The translations under genes and the position numbers were made by a program. From Nomia melanderi (taxonomy: Eukaryota; Arthropoda; Insecta; Hymenoptera; Halictidae), in contig NC_135003.1 of the NCBI RefSeq assembly GCF_051020985.1, positions 1 to 64,000 on the forward strand: a stretch of DNA of 64,000 bases, in the 5' to 3' direction. Positions 54,551-63,102 of the stretch are shown here, one piece after another (positions within the stretch are counted from its first letter, which is position 1; each line of letters begins with the position of its first letter). The notes under the pieces were generated by a model. It saw only the letters and a program-made list of their open reading frames with translations. It was not told the origin of the DNA and ran no database searches.

Positions 54551-54769
54551 TTTCTACGATAAATTTTAACTGCCTATCGTTTTTAGTTTTCACGTAACAC
54601 TTGGTTCTCTAAAAAATTCGACCGTTTTTACAAGAACGCAGTTTTTTCGAAAACTGGACGTGACCTAGCAATTTGGTTTTCGGATTCGTATTTAGGGTAA
54701 GGAACTCTGTAACAATCACCTAGTGATTACTGCGAGACAACAAAAAATTCAAATTTGTTCCGCAGTGTT
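54551..54769 (+). repeat. Anonymous dispersed repeat, copy 2
   Basis: Matches 40271-40484 over its full length in the same orientation, with only scattered substitutions and short indels, ending CAGTGTTA. Also nested between the Gypsy gag and pol remnants. Confidence 0.75.
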
Positions 54770-54782
54770 ATTATCAGAATCT

Positions 54783-55693
54783 ACTGCACGAAAATCTGAA
54801 ATCTTACTACCCAATTTCGGTACGCCGATTTTTACATAATCCCCGCACAGGGAACATAGTGACGGACAGTCTCCTAGGCAACTGCACTTCTGGTCTGTAT
54901 TTCGGCTGGCTTCTTCGTCTTCATGTTCTCCTTCATTATTTTATACAACGTGCATTTCTCGTTTAATGCTTGAATGTTCTTGGTTCCATATAGTATCGCC
55001 TTATACACCTTGTCGTCGTGAATTCCGTCGATTATATATATACATATATATGTTAGGTGACTGTCAGAGCTGATGTATCTGCCCGCTTCGCTATATACGA
55101 ACGCTATGTACGATTCGTTGAGTTTTTTGTTCCGGCGGGACAATACTTTATGCACTTTATAGGCATAATATACTTTGTGCAAATTCGAATTTCAGTGCCT
55201 TCTTTAACGCAATCCAGCTTTTACCCCACTTATCGTAATTCACGAACAATTTTGCTCAAGCCTCTTTGCGTATACTACTTTTTGCGAGTACGTCTATTCA
55301 CGCACTTCAATCGTGTCTTCGAATTCCTCTAACCAGCAGGGAACATTCACTCCATCATCATTGCTGAACATAGTCATTGATTCCTCAATGTCTGTGAATG
55401 TCAGCAGATGCGCGCTACTATGGTGTCTCGCACAACTTCAAACATGTCCTTCATCTTCCATCTATCTGTCTGTTTCTTCTTCCGCACCATCAGCACTGTG
55501 TTAGAATTCTAGGGCGGAAGATGCTTTTAATCGATTTTACAACTCTTTTTTGTTGCCCATCCTTTTCAACTTACGTCTTTCTAGTTCTTCCTTCAATTCG
55601 GCGAGCTTCATGAAGGGTATCTTCTCCAATTTTTAACTGATTTTGTTTCCCTCCGAGAACTTGATTATGATGTTGTTTCTCTTCTTTACTCAT
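54783..55693 (-). pseudogene. Gypsy-type gag (Retrotrans_gag-like), decayed
   Basis: Minus strand. An ATG at 55693-55691 opens MSKEEKQHHNQVLGGKQNQL. Later broken frames give VPCWLEEFEDT, YSQKVVYAKRLEQNC and KSWIALKKALKFEF. A longer open stretch (55182-54874) holds VHKVLSRRNKKLNESYIAF, YIIDGIHDDKVYKAILYGTK and LYKIMKENMKTKKP. The pattern (W-x-x-x-F-E, AKRLL, a helix ending IIDGI-D, then KAILYG) is typical of gag proteins of insect Gypsy-type elements. A possible cysteine cluster DCPSLCSLCG follows in another frame near 54830. It lies upstream of the pol remnant on the same strand, as expected for one element, with two later insertions between. Confidence 0.7.
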
Positions 55694-55906
55694 GTTTAAC
55701 ACGATATACAATTTATTTTACACCAGATTATACAATTTAACAGTTCAGTTACAGATTCACCGTATCTATCGACTCAACTTGTTCAATCAACAACACTGTT
55801 TCTCTATTCTCAGTTATTCTAATTCTATGATTTCTTGTTCTCGCGATCCCCGCTTGAGCCTCTAATTTTATAGTGTATGTATATGGGTCGGGAATAACTA
55901 TGTTTA
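55694..55906. other. Sequence between Gypsy gag and the piggyBac end
   Basis: Possibly the leader or LTR side of the Gypsy element; no LTR boundary recognised. Confidence 0.3.
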
Positions 55907-55930
55907 TTAACCCTTTGCATTTGAGGACCT
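55907..55930. mobile_element. piggyBac-type terminus with TTAA
   Basis: TTAA (55907-55910) followed by CCCTTTGCATTTGAGGAC. CCCTTT-type ends next to TTAA are characteristic of piggyBac-group elements. It lies 190 bp beyond the stop of the transposase remnant on its 3' side, as expected. The opposite terminus was not found. Confidence 0.65.
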
Positions 55931-56098
55931 TTGTTCGGGCGAATTAGCAATTCGAGACGACTTTGGTTATATTAGGCAAGTGTGTTACAGGTACTTTAAA
56001 ATGATTTATACTCAAACAAACGTATGCAAATGATAAAATTTCAATAATTTATTTATTTCTACGTTTTACAAAATAAAATCTGTTGAATATTACACTCT

Positions 56099-56600
56099 CT
56101 AATTGTTTTTTGTATGATATTTTACAAAACAATCCTGAAGATGCATCCTAGGTTTGTCAGGGCACGTATAACAATAATTTAAGGTTTCACGTCTACCGCC
56201 AGGATTACTTCAGTCAGAACAGACCTTGCAATCCCTCTTTATCCCTTTCAAAACAACATAGAACTTTCCATTTAATTGGGGTTCATTGATGCTTGACGTC
56301 GGTGCTCAATCACGAGGCTGACGATAGGTTCCTCCCAATTGCTGAACAAACACTTTTAGATAGCGCAAATGAGTAAGTGATCTTTTCTTTTTTTTCTTTT
56401 TCTCGAATTTATAGAGTATATACGAATTAATGAAGAAAATTTCTAAGCCTCCAAAAAAAATGTACGCCACCATTTTAAGGATTTTCGGAGAAAAGAATAT
56501 GACGTAGCATATTGATCTGCTCGTCTTGTTTCCCATATACCTATGATATGCTTACGCCTTAAACGAATACCCGACCAAGATATATTTTCTTCCTCTGCTA
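56099..56600 (-). pseudogene. piggyBac-derived transposase C-terminus
   Basis: Minus strand: ADQYATSYSFLRKSLKWWRT (about 56540-56460), a frame change in a run of T at about 56453-56460, then GLEIFFINSYILYKFEKK and SLTHLRYLKVFVQQLGGTYR (to about 56306). Next comes a cysteine-rich end: DCKVCSD, then YCYTCPDKPRMHLQDCF and YHTKNN, stop TAG at 56101-56099. This order (S-Y-x-F-x-R-K-S-x-K-W-W, then INSYILYK, then a C-x2-C ... C-P-x-K-P-x-x-H-x-x-x-C-F-x-x-Y-H zinc finger) is the piggyBac/PGBD C-terminus. The upstream catalytic domain is missing. The zinc finger remains readable. Confidence 0.82.
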
Positions 56601-57029
56601 AATTTCCGTATACATACAAGGTGTAACTAAGTTGTTGTGCACAAATGATAGGGCATGTACAACTCACTAAACTGAGTAAAAAAAACTCCAGTGAACATGG
56701 GTCCAAAACTCAATAGTTTCCAAGGTAAAAATAGGTTTACTTTAAAAAAATGTATGCGGACTGAATCAAGAACACCGAATTATCTTGAAAAGTATCTGTG
56801 CTACGCACAAACGTGTCAAACAAAAGTTACAGGGTATGAAATACTATATGTTAGGGCAGGAGGTATTTGACCGTGAGGTGACCTTGTAACGTCCTGCAGG
56901 GGCTACGTCACGATTCTTAAATGGAACCCCATATTTTCTATTCCCTATTTTTGAAGCCAACGACATTCACACGTTTTCAAATCAAAGACATTTTTTTACT
57001 TGTCCGCTTTTGTCTAGCTATATGTTTTT
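56601..57029. other. No recognisable gene
   Basis: AT-rich, with a short less AT-rich patch (56840-56930). May include decayed piggyBac or Copia sequence. Confidence 0.35.
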
Positions 57030-57298
57030 TTATAGGAAAACTTTATACTGTTTGAAAGCATCCAGTACATTTGATCGTTTCTTGAACGGCTTCACATGAA
57101 TATAACGAGTTTTATTATCTATAAAATTAACAAAATATTTAACGCCACAAATATTACTGTGAACCAAGCCTAATAATTGTTTTCCTCTTCTGATAGACGA
57201 TTCAAATGGTAACTGATGTATCTTATTTTCTATAGAAGCTTTACATATTTGGTTGAAATTTTCCATATTTTCCTTCATACCGACCACCATTCGCTTGT
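57030..57298 (-). pseudogene. Copia-type integrase fragment
   Basis: Minus strand: RMVVGMKENMENFNQIC, then ENKIHQLPFESS, RRGKQLLGLVHSNICG, VKYFVNFIDNKTRYIHV and KKRSNVLDAFKQYK. The order matches the pre-integrase region and integrase core of Ty1/Copia polyproteins (L-x-L-V-H-S-D-I-C-G, then K-Y-F-V-x-F-I-D-D). The first integrase Asp (HSD) is Asn here and the later FIDD reads FIDN. The GP...GG stretch is deleted, and the C-x2-C of the pre-integrase reads CKAS. No LTRs seen. Confidence 0.72.
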
Positions 57299-57302
57299 TT
57301 AA

Positions 57303-57601
57303 CTCTTTCGATACTATCGGTGACTACAGTCACCCATCATTGTACGCTCACTGTGTACTACCGGTGGCTATAGTTACTCACTGATATTTTTGTAAATAAC
57401 CCATTATTGTTGTAAATCATGGATGTAGGTTTATGTGTGTATCCTCGTTTCCAAATTTATTACACAGAATTAAACTCTTAAACAATTTTTCAAATCGAAA
57501 TATTTATAATGCATTACATTCTTCGATAAAATGTACATTCGCGTTTTAACTAGCCGTTCAGTAGAACCATATGCGCGGGAGACATAACCGTATCGAAAAG
57601 G
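57303..57601. mobile_element. TTAA-flanked MITE (piggyBac-like)
   Basis: 299 bp between TTAA at 57299-57302 and TTAA at 57602-57605. Terminal inverted repeats: CTCTTTCGATAC at the left, and CCTTTTCGATAC reading inward from the right. Subterminal GGTGACTACAGTCACC is palindromic. No coding capacity. Inserted just upstream of the Copia fragment; closing the gap at TTAA restores continuous sequence. Confidence 0.72.
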
Positions 57602-57605
57602 TTAA

Positions 57606-58033
57606 CTTACATAAATCTGATCAATCCACTGATCACTTTCTTTTTTGCGTGTAATGGGTTGATCTTATATTTAGTCTACATCGATTCAAAAACTTCATTA
57701 TATTACCCCATAATTTGGGAGCGAAACTATATCCGTGTCTCGATTGCATTGGGATACGCATCACAGGGATACTGCAGTCTCTATAATGCGCTTCTAGAAT
57801 TGACAGGAAGATTATTGATAGGGCCGAATTCCAAGAAGTTTTCAATAACTTGAAAGCCGTTTGGAAATAATCCTACTTCCAACGGTTGTTATGCGTTATT
57901 CTTGGCAAGAGAAGCTTCTACTCGTTACCGCGTTATTCTGAGTGCTAGGTAACACTCGTATAAGTTGTGGGTTTCAGCGTTGATGTCTCGCTCAATAATG
58001 TCACTGTCTGGCTGAGTATGAATAAATGTTCCG
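57606..58033. other. Unassigned, short open frames only
   Basis: Could hold the upstream Copia remnant, but no motif is recognised. Confidence 0.35.
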
Positions 58034-58480
58034 TTATCCGCGATAAGTTCTCTCGACTAATAGAGGATATTTCAAGAAGTGAAAATTCTGGCCATATATT
58101 TGGTCTATTGGTATAGTTCCAAATATAGGTCCTGTAGCGTACATTGGCTCGGCGGTCTCACTTGTCGCCTTGAGGTCCTTTGTTTCGGGTATTATACCTC
58201 GATGGGGCGCATCATCATCCCTTCTAGCCTGTGCTTGTTTGGCTTTGTATGACTGCACTCGCTACGCTGTACGAACCGCGCAGTGCTGTTTCATTCGACG
58301 GGAACCGTTTAACGCTTCTTCGTATTTTTGTTCTTCCTCAGCACTATCTGCCTAATTTCTGGGCTAGGAATCCAGTTTACGCTGGCTGAAAGCGTGCATC
58401 CTTTTGATGTCACGATTCATTCGTGGGTACTCCGCGAGCAGCTGTCTTCTAACAATTTTGGTTCATCCTTAAGTAAAGGA
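58034..58480 (-). pseudogene. Unidentified decayed coding stretch
   Basis: Minus strand reads, with stops, EYPRMNRDIKRMHAFSQRK, SAEEEQKYEEAL, then the open frame 58258-58034 with YKAKQAQARRDDDAPHRG and IPIDQIYGQNFHFLKYPLL. The charged, repeat-poor composition looks protein-coding and gag-like, but I do not recognise the family. Confidence 0.35.
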
Positions 58481-58878
58481 AATTGTTTTGTGGCATAAAA
58501 CGACATCATTAAAATTTAAATGTCCCACTCTTTGAGATCATTTAAGCAACACATTACTTTTTATTTGTGTGGCGATACGTTAAAATGTCAGCAAACGCCG
58601 AACGTGACGGTTGGCAAAGAGAGCTTAGATAATTTATCATACGAAGCAATGCCCGACCGAACTCCTCTGTTTGTCCTCTCTATAGAAAAAAACGGCCTGA
58701 ATGACAAAGCAAGAGATCCAAACTTCGGAACGATCACAACAAATAGATGAATGAGGAGATACTAATGCAATGTAGAACTTTTTTATTTTTCACTTTTATC
58801 CGCTGAATTTTTATAAATTGAATTGAGAGGTTTTTGCGATTAAAATGAGATAAGACACGAAATATTTTGGAATATATG
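58481..58878. other. Unassigned sequence
   Basis: A plus-strand open frame at 58520-58750 (CGDTLKCQQTPNVTVGKE) has no recognised domain. Confidence 0.3.
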
Positions 58879-58880
58879 TA

Positions 58881-59106
58881 CAGTGCGTTACTGACTGATC
58901 CCAGCCAGTCTGTGGCTGAAAAGTGAAAAAGGGTAAGGGGAGATGTCCACTCGTGACGCTCAGCCCGCGATAGTAATGGCGGAATTAGTTTAGGTACATC
59001 TTTGTTACTGGCTGAGCTGTAAGCTGAGGTGGAGCGTGTGGGCGAATCCTCTTGCCCCTCTTCACTTTTGAGGCACAGGCTGACTTGGATCATGTCAGTA
59101 CCTATG
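58881..59106. mobile_element. TA-flanked MITE, family 1 (copy 2)
   Basis: Begins TA (58879-58880) then CAGTGCGTTACTGA. The left arm has CAGTCTGTGGCTGAAAAGTGAA; the right arm has the inverse of GCCTGTGCCTCAAAAGTGAAGAG, ending near TA at 59107-59108. Internal CCACCTCAG and GGCTGAGC blocks match copy 1 (39845-40015) in reverse orientation. It is 226 bp, longer than copy 1. The right outermost bases are degraded. Confidence 0.75.
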
Positions 59107-59141
59107 TAAGAAATCCGAAGAATCTCCCAAATGCGTTAATC

Positions 59142-59317
59142 AAAATTTCGGTCAACCTATTGATGGATGTACTGCGTCTTCGCTGATCTTGATGATTTTG
59201 AAATACAGGTAGCATTTCTACAGCACGGCATCCTACAACACAGTTTCGTTCTAACAACATATTTTAAAATCATCAAGACCAGTCAGGACGCAGTACATCG
59301 ACAGGTTCACAAAAATT
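59142..59317. repeat. Foldback repeat with 40-60 bp arms
   Basis: The left arm GATGTACTGCGTC...TCTTGATGATTTTGAAATA (59166-59205) is matched by the reverse complement of 59260-59300. Similarity continues outward through GTCAACCT / GTGAACCT and AAAATTT. The loop is about 55 bp. Likely a non-autonomous DNA element, but target duplication is unclear. Confidence 0.75.
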
Positions 59318-59856
59318 TCATTTACAAAAGAATCCTTATAAAAAAGTTTTACCATTGCATTAATATTGTCTCACCGATATCTACCACCACAGAACAACGT
59401 ATCATATTATTACTACTCGATCGTCGAGCTTCTAGGTTTGCCAAGGGGACTCGCCTCTCAGTGGTATTAATCGCAAGAATCCTATATTAAACTGCTTGAA
59501 ATGCTACACACACCTCGAAGGTGTTGTTGAGGTGACTTTGGTTGAGTGTTGCAGAGAGGAAATTTTCAAAAAATCGGTTTCCCTTTAAGTTTATTAAACA
59601 GAATTTGCTGCACAAACTGACAGAGGTTCGCGTAGGTATCACTTGTTTAAAAAAAGTTTATCTGCCCTTGCAAACTTTTTCTCAGTAGCGCGGGAAAGAG
59701 AGTTTAGAAAAACTGGGAGCTGCAGCGAACTCTAGGTTTGACGGAGCTGTTGTTTTGAGGTCCACCGCTTTGAATTCTGTAGTTCGTTATCTTGGGCTCC
59801 CATCGCTGTAGTGCATAAATTTTGGAGAAGGGCGATATTTTTACTGGATGTATAAA
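59318..59856. other. Unassigned sequence
   Basis: No recognisable coding or repeat; a short inverted CACCTCGAAGGTG lies near 59510. Confidence 0.35.
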
Positions 59857-60255
59857 TTTGATAAGTCATTGTCGCCAAAAAGAAAGTCGTGTAGTGATAG
59901 AGGGAAAGAGTGCAAAGGTCGCATCACCCGGTTCTCTGGTGCCCCAACACGCGCGTAAGCAACGAATTGTATGTAAAGACATCTTCTGACGTGCTTCCGG
60001 TATACCACCTGCTTTGCTTTCGTCTTCCGGAAAGCGAGTTCTGAGAAGGACAACACGTGTAATTGTATCTTCACGATTTCTCCGCGCACCCGGAGAATTT
60101 CGATTTTCGAGTCTCGCGTCTGCCGCGTTGCGTTCTTCCCCACGAGATTTCACTTTGTATATACTATTGGTTTCTATGAATAAATGTCATCAAGTGCTTA
60201 AGTATATATCGTGTTCCATTGCAATAAACTTGTTGCATCACCTGAACCTATGATA
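59857..60255 (+). promoter_or_regulatory. Possible solo LTR or promoter/poly(A) region
   Basis: A less AT-rich block followed by TATATACTATTGG (about 60157), AATAAATG (about 60179) and CATTGCAATAAACTTG (about 60219). That order (TATA-like, then poly(A)-type signals) is LTR-like, but terminal TG/CA and a target duplication were not established. Confidence 0.25.
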
Positions 60256-61445
60256 AAAAATCTTTCTACTATAGTAGTTACTATTAGATATTGAAAATGT
60301 GGATCTTCAGTAAAAAGAGAATTAGGAAACAATATATATGTATTTAATGAGATAAAAAAAAAATTAAAAAATTAAAAAAAAATTGAGAATGACTATCATA
60401 ATGATAGAATTACGCAGTGTAATGTGAATTATAAAACATTTAATAAACCGAATGTAAAATCCACAGTTCGAATTGACAGAATAGTAAAGCAAAACAGAAT
60501 AACATACGACATATAAGATACAAAACACACTCAAATCACGCAAACGCCAAGTTTACTCGCAATACTTTACATCGATTTACAAATGTTTCAGAATTTGTTT
60601 ACAATTTTTACATGTCATTACATAGGAAAAATAAGGCAAAAACTGATAACTTGAATTTACCCTATAACTACCCTTCTGATTGACATAGAGGGCTGATGAA
60701 AATTAGTGTACAATATTTTCTATGTGTAAGCTACGGAAGGAAAGTTTCTGGAGAAAAATCGATCTAAGGACACTTTTGACCCTTTATCGTGCTATACCCC
60801 GTACTATATGAAAAAAAGCTGTTGCATACTTCGAAAATTGAATTTTGGTCAGCATTTCTTCAAAAAGCACCGTTGTGCGTCGTAATATGGTTGAAAAGGC
60901 AATGCATGCAATAATATCTCCCGACTTTCGATTAAGTTTACTGATTTATGAACGCACAAATAGGAAAAGTAATACAGTCTTCCTCATACATTCAACAATA
61001 TTATGTAATAAAAAATGTACAGCTTATGTAATATGTTTAAATTGGCTTTTTTCCGGTTTTTGTGTCTGAATCTGCCTCACGTTCCGCTTCAATTCTGGAT
61101 ACGACAAACCAGAAGTCTCCTGGTCGTAAAGACGGTCCTCTACGCTTCGAAAAGAAGAACGGGTGACGTGTTCCGATGTGCGGCGGTTATCCTGCACGCT
61201 TGTACGGAATCTGATGTGAGATGATTTGGTAGCGATTCTAGGTTGTATATAGGACGCCACCAACACTCTCCGGAGATGATGTTTTGTGGCCAGGCATCCA
61301 GAAATGGAGAATGCAATTGCTTCGTTGCTGGAGACTGTTTTGCAATTCTATTTCAATTCTGGTTAGGCTGAAAATCAAACAATGTCGAATAATCGGCGCG
61401 CTGCTGCTGGATAAGATCTTCGTTCATCGAAGGATGGATTGCTGT
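60256..61445. other. AT-rich DNA, no recognised gene
   Basis: Contains an A-rich stretch (60350-60385) and small open frames (60845-61069 plus, 61266-61024 minus) without recognised motifs. A less AT-rich patch at 61070-61210 is unassigned. Confidence 0.4.
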
Positions 61446-61484
61446 TATAGGATGTACTAAGTTCGTGCGTATGAAATGTCGAAT

Positions 61485-62320
61485 TTTAAAATATACTCCG
61501 TTTGCTTCAATACACTTTTCCCAACGAGATTTTAATGCATGAATGCCTATCTTAAAGAAATTCTGACCTTTAGAATCAATAAACTCTGATATGAAATTTT
61601 TCAGGCTGTCTTCATTTTCATACTATTTAGCTCGTAAAAACTTCTAAATATTTAAAAAAATGATAGTCGATTGGCGAAAGATCCGGTGAATAAGCTGGGT
61701 GCTGCAAAATTTCATATTTTAATTCATTTAATTTCGCAATTGTTTTTTTTAACAGGCAGAGACATGCAGAGACACCCCGGCCGCCCCGGGGAGCGGCCGG
61801 AGGTACTGTGGGGCTCTTACCCACTAAAACCTCCATGGCGACCTTCCTGGGCTAGGAGGGGGAGCCACGGGATCTCTCATAGAACACAACCGCGACTCCC
61901 CTAGATTTCATCAATGTACTGGCAGTACTTTTCGGCTGTAACTACCTCCCCAGTTTGAAGGAATGAGTAGTCACATTCCACCAAACTGTTATTGAAATTT
62001 TCCGTGAATGAAGTAATGGCTTTGGAGTATGAGCAGAAGCCTCATCCCTATCAAGCCACCGAGCACACCTTTTCCTATTGTCGTAAAGAACCTATTTTTC
62101 ATCACAAGTAATAATCCGAAAAATGACACTCGATGAAATTGGGTTAGTAATGATGAGCATATGTTCAACCGATTCAGCTTATTTCGCTCGGTTAGTTCGT
62201 GCGGTACCCACTTATCTATTTTTTTCACCTTGTCAATTTCAGAAAGGTGTCGCAATATTGTTGTATGGTCAACTTTCATTCTGGTAGCAAGTTCCCTTGT
62301 AGATACAGTTGGATTTTCAT
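61485..62320 (-). pseudogene. mariner transposase, broken
   Basis: Minus strand order: STRELATRMKVDHTTILRHL, KIDKWVPHELTERNKL (62279-62150), ITCDEK followed by LYDNRKRC and LDRDEAS (first catalytic Asp in CDEK, about 62090), TVWW, GEVVTAEKYCQYIDE-type residues (about 61920). Then the LINE fragment, then IAKLNELKYEILQHPAYSPD and SPIDYHFFKYLE (61735-61640; the third Asp lies in SPIDYHFF), and SKGQNFFKIG, SRWEKCIEANGVYF near 61500. About 35 residues normally lying between IDE and KLNELGYE, including the HDNARPH motif with the second Asp, are missing at the LINE insertion. Stops and frameshifts occur elsewhere. Confidence 0.85.
61743..61904 (-). mobile_element. LINE 3'-UTR fragment nested in mariner
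   Basis: Minus strand reads CGCGGTTGTGTTCTATGAGAG, CCCGTGGCTCCCCCTC, AGGAAGGTCGCC, ATGGAGGTTTTA, AGCCCCACAGTACCTCC and GTCTCTGC, then an A run (61743-61750). It is closely similar to the last 170 bp of the LINE C 3' UTR. Extreme 5' truncation leaves only the tail. No clear target duplication; about 100 bp of mariner is missing at the site. Confidence 0.88.
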
Positions 62321-62347
62321 ATGCATTTCATATGCACCAACCTAATA

Positions 62348-62510
62348 GTATCCAAATTACTACAATCCGTCTTGAAGGATCAAATGTTAACGTACTGTGT
62401 TTTGATAAATTATTAACGGAATTCAGCGGCTGATTCAGTAAAATACTGTGTTATAGTTTTAAGTAGTTTATTACGTTTTTGCAGAGATTCTATTCTGCTT
62501 AGGTTCACGA
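62348..62510. other. Spacer between mariner and foldback MITE
   Basis: No feature recognised. Confidence 0.4.
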
Positions 62511-62872
62511 TACTATATGCTTTTCACGATAGGTTCATCGACTGCCAAGCTAAAAATCCTTAAGGCCAAAGAAACACTTTCATTCACAAAGCTCGAGTCG
62601 TCTCAGCTTTCGACGTCTGGTCATTATTGATGCGCGGTAATAACGGAAGATGGAAACGAGACCGAATGTAGCGGAGTGAGATGGAACTATAGAGAATTTT
62701 GTTTTCTATCATTACGTCTCACTTCATTGCATTCGGTCTCGCTTCCGTTCTTTGTTATTTCCACATGCCAATAATGACCATGCGTCGAAAACCGAGGTGG
62801 CCAAAACATTGTGAGTGAAAGAGTCTTAGCAGTCTTAACAGTTGATGAACCTAACGTGAGAGACGAATAGTA
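62511..62872. mobile_element. Foldback MITE, family 2 (complete copy)
   Basis: Nearly the whole 362 bp is one long inverted repeat with almost no loop, centred near 62700. Left: TA-CTATATGC...TAGGTTCATCGACTG...GAGACCGAATGTAGC...GAGAATTTTG. Right, reading inward: TA-CTATTCGTCTCTCACGTTAGG...GAGACCGAATGCAATG. TA lies at both ends (62511-62512, 62871-62872). No coding capacity. A partial copy is at 54231-54490. Confidence 0.85.
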
Positions 62873-63102
62873 CAACTGAACGGGTTTTCTTTTTCTTTCG
62901 CGGGGCTTTCCTTGTGTAGCTGACACGTAGTACCTGTAGACGATAATTTTCTTAGGTTATGATTGGTTTAGGGAAGTGCTGTGATTGTGTGTGCTCCGTT
63001 TGTCCTATACAGTGTGCATAGAAAAAGTTTCAAAAAACTTGTGCTGTAATTTCCTGTTTAATTGATTAGCGGATTTGAATGATCGTGATTGTATGCTTCG
63101 AC
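62873..63102. other. Unassigned sequence
   Basis: No gene or repeat recognised. Confidence 0.4.

Larger units (their letters stand above)
61448..62345 (-). mobile_element. mariner element, internally deleted, with nested LINE tail
   Basis: Minus strand. The end near 61450 reads TAGGATGTACTAAGTTCGTGC...GTATGAAATG. The other side (62345 inward) reads TTAGGTTGGTGCATATGAAATG, which resembles mariner terminal repeats and shares GTGC(A/G)TATGAAATG. TA lies beside both. The N-terminal DNA-binding domain is absent: the terminal repeat is followed almost at once by ENPTVSTRELATRM. A 160-bp LINE 3' end sits inside. Confidence 0.65.

Noticed and set aside
58520..58750. Plus-strand open frame of 76 codons as a gene
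   Set aside because: No family resemblance and no supporting context; left as unassigned sequence.
59841..60153. Two overlapping minus-strand open frames as coding genes
   Set aside because: They overlap each other in different frames in a block that looks regulatory (possible LTR); neither has a known motif.
62327..62350. A separate mariner copy starting at the TTAGGTTGG-like repeat
   Set aside because: It is immediately followed by the transposase remnant in the right orientation, so it is better read as the terminus of the same, internally deleted element.
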